Part shown: one piece after another, positions 55,651-58,922 of the stretch
How positions within the stretch are numbered: the stretch's first letter is position 1
How the letters are laid out: each line of letters begins with the position of its first letter
Source: Hyphomicrobiales bacterium
GTDB lineage: Bacteria > Pseudomonadota > Alphaproteobacteria > Rhizobiales > Rhizobiaceae
Direction: 5' to 3'
Length of the DNA stretch: 58,922 bases
Assembly (NCBI GenBank): GCA_002400845.2
Contig: NVRK02000022.1
Coordinates: 1-58,922, forward strand
Notes under the pieces: generated by a model
Told to the model about the DNA's origin: nothing
The model's input: only the letters and a program-made list of their open reading frames with translations
The model's database searches: none
Position numbers and translations under genes: made by a program

Positions 55651-56642
55651 GCGAAGATAACAGATATATCCGCCAACAAATTCTTTCGGAAATTGGTCTG
55701 TCTGGCCAAGACAAATTATCCAACGCTAAGGTCGTTGTCATTGGCGCTGGCGGCCTTGGATGCCCTGTTCTTAGCTATTTAGTTGGCGCTGGCATTGGTA
55801 ACATAACCATTGTTGACCCTGATGTTGTGGAGGTTACAAACCTTCACCGCCAACCACTTTATACAATGACTGATATTGGCAACAGTAAAGCACAATCAGC
55901 CGCCAAAGCATTGGCTAAATACAACCCTCAAGTTTCTATAACAACACATGTTGCAAGGCTAGACCCTTCCAACGTTGATAATTATTGCAGTGATGCTGAT
56001 GTAGTAATAGACGCGGCGGATAGTTTTGCAGTGACATACACTTTGTCTGATTATTGCTTTGAAAATAAGAAGGCTCTTATTTCAGCGTCAGTACTTGGCT
56101 TCAAAGGCTATGTCGCAGGATTTTGCGGAGCATTAAAAGATGGACAAGTAACACAAGCACCAAGTATTCGCGCAGTATTCCCAAACTTGCCAGCCAGCGC
56201 ACAAAACTGTTCAACGGCTGGCGTTAGCGGTCCTGCGGTTGGCGTTCTTGGTTCGCTACAAGCGCAACTGGCAATGAACGCAATTTTAAAACTAGACCCT
56301 TCACCGCTTGGCCGCATGTTAAATTTAGATTTATATCAATTAACAACTTCGACATTTTCATTTCTGGGGGCACCAGAACCAGTAACGAATTTCAGCTTCA
56401 TTTCCTTAAATGACATAAGCTACCAAGACAGTATAATCGACTTGCGCTCAATAGAAGAAACAGCAAAAATGATAACCCCAACAGCCATAAGAGTGGACAT
56501 TTCAAACATTGAAAACCTGACAAATAGACCCGCTGAGCAACGCATTGTTCTTTGCTGTAAGTCAGGACTTAGGGCCTGGAATGCAGGTCTAACATTACAA
56601 TCTCAAGGCCACAAAAACATTGCGCTTATAGCAGTTGGGTAA
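55647..56642 (+). CDS. thiF: ThiF/MoeB-like adenylyltransferase with rhodanese-like tail
   Basis: A 331-residue E1-like enzyme that adenylates the ThiS C-terminus. It has VVVIGAGGLGCPVLSYLVGAGIGNITIVDPDVVE with the nucleotide site near residue 29, NLHRQPLY near 65 and the NCSTAGVSGPAVGVLGSLQA block near 185, whose Cys forms the acyl-disulfide link in E. coli ThiF. The CxxC zinc motif normally found just before is missing (SIRAVFP replaces CYRCLWP). The last 90 residues look like a shortened rhodanese domain (IVLCCKSGLRAWNA), a possible sulfur donor. ATG 55647 overlaps the thiE stop; a frame from 55626 is less likely. Confidence 0.88.
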   Translation: MSEDNRYIRQQILSEIGLSGQDKLSNAKVVVIGAGGLGCPVLSYLVGAGIGNITIVDPDVVEVTNLHRQPLYTMTDIGNSKAQSAAKALAKYNPQVSITTHVARLDPSNVDNYCSDADVVIDAADSFAVTYTLSDYCFENKKALISASVLGFKGYVAGFCGALKDGQVTQAPSIRAVFPNLPASAQNCSTAGVSGPAVGVLGSLQAQLAMNAILKLDPSPLGRMLNLDLYQLTTSTFSFLGAPEPVTNFSFISLNDISYQDSIIDLRSIEETAKMITPTAIRVDISNIENLTNRPAEQRIVLCCKSGLRAWNAGLTLQSQGHKNIALIAVG

Positions 56643-56646
56643 TGCA

Positions 56647-57345
56647 TCAATAGTTATCATGATGTCGTAACCATGACATGCCGTTGCTATTTTCATCTCG
56701 CCCCCTTGGCGTCATATCAATATAGGCATACGCAGCATTGGTAATATCAAGACCGCGCCCATATGTAGAATAGGTGTGATAAATATCTTTATCCCTCTTT
56801 CGCGCAAAAACGCTCGTGCCATGCATCTCATCCATGGGCGAGTTCTCAATTTCTTTGAAATTATACATTAGCGAATTTTCATTTTTGTGCATGCCTCCAA
56901 AACCAACATTAAAATCTACATTGAATGTATTTTGATGAGAAGACACCCATTCAAACTCCCAGCCCATGCGTTTTTTGAACTCATTTATCTTAGACATTGG
57001 AGCACTTGATACCGCCACAAAAGCAGTATCTCGGGCCGCCAAATGTGATGCTATTCCATTAAATGTATCGGCCCAATAAGAACAACTTACACAGCCCTGT
57101 TTCCAATCTGGACCAAACATAAAGTGATACACGATAAGTTGGCTCTTGCGATTAAACAGATCGTTCAAACTCTTGTCACCACTGTTAGTATCAAACAAAT
57201 ATTCATTTTCTATTTTTACCCATGGCAGGTTTTGACGTTGCGCAGTAATTTCATCTTTTAATTTTGTATGGGCTTTTTCCTTTTCTAAGAGCGCTCTGCG
57301 CGCTGATAACCATACTTCTCGTGAAACAATTTTTGCATCCAACAT
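56647..57345 (-). CDS. DUF899 thioredoxin-like protein
   Basis: A 232-residue cytoplasmic protein of the DUF899 family. It has a thioredoxin-type fold with LIVYHFMFGPDWKQGCVSCSYWADTFNGIASHL near residue 70, containing the CVSC pair, and a C-terminal YHTYSTYGRGLD near 190. Function of the family is unknown; a thiol oxidoreductase role is reasonable from the Cys-x-x-Cys. It is divergent from the HxlR regulator, which may sense thiol stress and control it. Confidence 0.88.
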   Translation of the reverse strand: MLDAKIVSREVWLSARRALLEKEKAHTKLKDEITAQRQNLPWVKIENEYLFDTNSGDKSLNDLFNRKSQLIVYHFMFGPDWKQGCVSCSYWADTFNGIASHLAARDTAFVAVSSAPMSKINEFKKRMGWEFEWVSSHQNTFNVDFNVGFGGMHKNENSLMYNFKEIENSPMDEMHGTSVFARKRDKDIYHTYSTYGRGLDITNAAYAYIDMTPRGRDENSNGMSWLRHHDNY

Positions 57346-57444
57346 TTTAGTTCCTCCAACGATACATTAAGCCATCAACTGACTGCATCTTGTAAAATGC
57401 TAACCAAATAGGTACGTTTAAACAAGTAGGCAGTTTTTTTGTAT

Positions 57445-57466
57445 ATAGTATCAAAAACAATACTAT
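57445..57466. promoter_or_regulatory. Candidate HxlR operator between DUF899 gene and hxlR
   Basis: ATAGTAT-N8-ATACTAT is a perfect palindrome, 16 bases before the HxlR start codon and about 100 bases from the DUF899 start. HxlR dimers bind sites of this size and often control their own gene and the divergent neighbour. Confidence 0.6.
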
Positions 57467-57481
57467 TAGGAGTTCAACTCA

Positions 57482-57844
57482 ATGAATCAAGACCAAAAAC
57501 TTAATGTATCTAATACGCAACCCATTGAAAATGAGGAGCTTTGTCCAATGCCAGACATTGCAAAACTGATTGGTGGTAAATGGAAATTAATTATTTTACA
57601 AATACTAATTTTTAAAGGAAAGAAACGTTTCAACCAGCTGCGGCGATTATTAGGCGGCATAACGCAAACGATGCTAACCAACCAATTACGCGCTTTAGAA
57701 AGTGATGGATTGGTAGAACGCAAAGTATTTGCTGAAGTGCCACCACGTGTAGAATACACTGCAACACCACGCGCTATGGCGCTTACAAACATGTTTAAAG
57801 CAATGCATCAATGGTGGGTAGAAGGGCAAGAAAAGCTTAGATGA
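57482..57844 (+). CDS. HxlR-family transcriptional regulator
   Basis: A 120-residue winged-helix regulator. The HxlR block is clear: CPMPDIAKLIGGKWKLIILQILIF near residue 22, KRFNQLRRLLGGITQTMLTNQLRALESDGLVERKVF near 50 (recognition helix and wing), and VEYTATPRAMAL near 88. The single Cys22 is at the position where many HxlR proteins sense electrophiles or quinones. Start ATG 57482 follows AGGAG. Confidence 0.93.
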   Translation: MNQDQKLNVSNTQPIENEELCPMPDIAKLIGGKWKLIILQILIFKGKKRFNQLRRLLGGITQTMLTNQLRALESDGLVERKVFAEVPPRVEYTATPRAMALTNMFKAMHQWWVEGQEKLR

Positions 57845-57855
57845 TATACTAGAAA

Positions 57856-58323
57856 CTAAGCAACAAATTTCGTATCTGGCTCTTCCATTTCAACTTCCAG
57901 CGACAACCAAACGCAAAAGCTCAATAATATTGCAGTAAAGGAAAGAAGTGACATAACAAGTGCATATTCAAAATCATGAGCCCCATCTGGACCAGCAAAC
58001 ACTATATGCCCAAAACTTGTTAGACCGCCAACCAGAGCGGTAACCCATATTGCTGTAATGCTCCGACACCAAATAAAGGATGCGCCAATCATTGCAACAG
58101 CACCAACCCAAGTTAGGTGCCACCCTTGAAGCTTGCTATATTCATTAAACGCATTTTTATAATTTTCAATAATCGCGTTCGCATTGAATAAACCATTAAC
58201 AACGTCAATCACTGGGTCATAATAACTGGCTATAATAACAATTCCCAATAGAGAAGATATAACGCCCCATAAGAGCCAAAGAACAGCAGAAATTTTTAAC
58301 GCTAAATATCGTCTGACTGACAT
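57856..58323 (-). CDS. Small membrane protein of unknown function
   Basis: A 155-residue protein with four predicted membrane helices (near residues 10-35, 73-92, 96-115 and 125-145). The pattern resembles small DUF4345-like or DoxX-like proteins, but I do not recognise the family. The frame extends to 58383; ATG 58323 is preferred because the first helix then starts near the N-terminus. A perfect palindrome lies about 50 bases upstream. It converges with hxlR, 11 bases between stops. Confidence 0.65.
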   Translation of the reverse strand: MSVRRYLALKISAVLWLLWGVISSLLGIVIIASYYDPVIDVVNGLFNANAIIENYKNAFNEYSKLQGWHLTWVGAVAMIGASFIWCRSITAIWVTALVGGLTSFGHIVFAGPDGAHDFEYALVMSLLSFTAILLSFCVWLSLEVEMEEPDTKFVA

Positions 58324-58370
58324 CTTGTTCTTTCTATTATTATGTGTCGCCACTATAAAAAACAACATCG

Positions 58371-58392
58371 TACTAAAAGTCAACTTTTAGTA
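58371..58392. promoter_or_regulatory. Palindrome upstream of the membrane-protein gene
   Basis: TACTAAAAGT (58371-58380) and ACTTTTAGTA (58383-58392) are perfect 10-bp arms with a 2-base centre. It sits about 50 bases before the start codon, at a likely promoter, and shares TACT/AGTA ends with HxlR-type boxes. Confidence 0.6.
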
Positions 58393-58800
58393 GTATAAAT
58401 ACCTGGGCATTAACCCCATTTATTATTTTGGATTTGATACACTCAGCGATGGCTACGTAATGCGCCCAATGCCGTGGCAGGCAATTTAATTGCCGAAAGT
58501 GTTGTTTTTTATAACCAAGGCGAGCGGAGCGAAGTTGTGCGTTGGCCATCATAAAAATGTTGATTGCGTAGCAAATACCCAGAGCGATACGCTCCCACTA
58601 TAATCAAATGATGTGGCAAGTATTTGGAAACAAATACTGAGAGCATTTCAGGTTATGGTGCTTTAGCACGACGCGCTACATCGCAAGTGAAGATGAAGTC
58701 TTCGCGAGAGCGATAATATTAAGTTATTATCGGAATATATTCGTCAGATGCCACAAGCTCAAACACTGTGCATATTTTCACAGAACTAAGCCTTAAACGC
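58393..58800. other. Apparently non-coding region with hairpins
   Basis: No reading frame here looks like a gene. Structures seen are GGCAATT/AATTGCC near 58478-58492, a hairpin at 58619-58638 (AGTATTTG, GAAA loop, CAAATACT) and one at 58711-58732 (CGATAATA, 6-base loop, TATTATCG). Several short GC-richer repeats of the type GAGCG are scattered through it. It may hold an unrecognised small RNA or the remnant of an element. Confidence 0.4.
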
Positions 58801-58825
58801 AAAAAAGCCCCGCTATTGCGAGGCT
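58801..58825 (-). terminator. Intrinsic terminator on the minus strand near window end
   Basis: On the minus strand AGCCTCGC pairs with GCGGGGCT around AATA, with one mismatch, followed by six T. It implies a minus-strand transcript that starts beyond the window's right edge. Confidence 0.75.
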
Positions 58826-58922
58826 GGGTGTGGTGATAGTCTATTCAGGCACTCGCTACCTGCTAAAGCAGCTAGCTGTTGCTGTTAGTAATTAATTTTT
58901 ATCAAGGTGAGTACTACTATTG

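Noticed and set aside
1-58922. CRISPR array
   Set aside because: No set of regularly spaced repeats was seen; the tandem repeats at 14030 and 15529 have no spacers.

Overview
The window reads as a chromosomal segment of a low-GC alphaproteobacterium, most probably of the order Hyphomicrobiales (Rhizobiales). Reasons: the hisN / N-formylglutamate amidohydrolase pair, a small heat-shock gene with a ROSE-like leader, the DUF459 and MltB neighbours, a riboswitch-led thiOSGE cluster, a dctBD-controlled TRAP transporter, and the cobW-WD40 pair. Most genes are housekeeping or nutrient acquisition. The sequence is AT-rich with many A/T-ending codons. Genus cannot be assigned from sequence alone. No tRNA, rRNA, CRISPR array or prophage was recognised.

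Layout. 1-1141: end of an N-formylglutamate amidohydrolase gene and a histidinol-phosphatase-like gene. 1318-4147: a complete bufferin-type RiPP operon (DUF2282 precursor, DUF692/MNIO enzyme, DUF2063 partner, DoxX membrane protein) closed by a terminator. 4179-4781: Hsp20 gene with an RpoH-like promoter and a ROSE-like leader. 4940-7262: lysophospholipase-like hydrolase convergent with a threonine aldolase gene that has a structured, terminator-ended leader. 7851-14140: gltB-gltD. 14173-18311: DUF459 protein, lytic transglycosylase, galE; then galU divergently. 19370-21526: an IS1595-family element with 27-bp inverted repeats and an 8-bp target duplication, inserted at the galU stop codon and carrying a rhuM gene. 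21552-27313: outer-membrane barrel protein, arabinose-5-phosphate isomerase, NfeD and SPFH pair, ferrochelatase.

32075-27415 (minus): a five-gene run cobW, WD40, lysR, DUF1007, NicO that looks like a metal-homeostasis unit. 34374-32201: 8-oxoguanine deaminase and creatininase, with a marR gene divergent. 35171-38145: LacI regulator, GNAT, aminotransferase. 45489-38215 (minus): eda, dctB, dctD, then dctP-dctQ-dctM behind a sigma-54 promoter with two matching palindromes 32 bp apart, a nearly complete readable regulatory circuit. 45556-52624: muramidase, aroQ, glycerate kinase, TauE/SafE exporter, pyruvate carboxylase. 52836-56642: TPP riboswitch and thiO-thiS-thiG-thiE-thiF. 56647-58323: DUF899 protein, HxlR regulator and a small membrane protein, bordered by two perfect palindromes. 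The last 530 bases appear non-coding but hold several hairpins.

Strongest candidates for unusual biology: the bufferin operon, the rhuM passenger inside the IS with a perfect hairpin in its coding sequence, the ltaE leader RNA, the DctD site architecture, and a ThiF homologue that has lost its zinc cysteines and gained a rhodanese-like tail. All functions are by family recognition from translated sequence; no database search was run.
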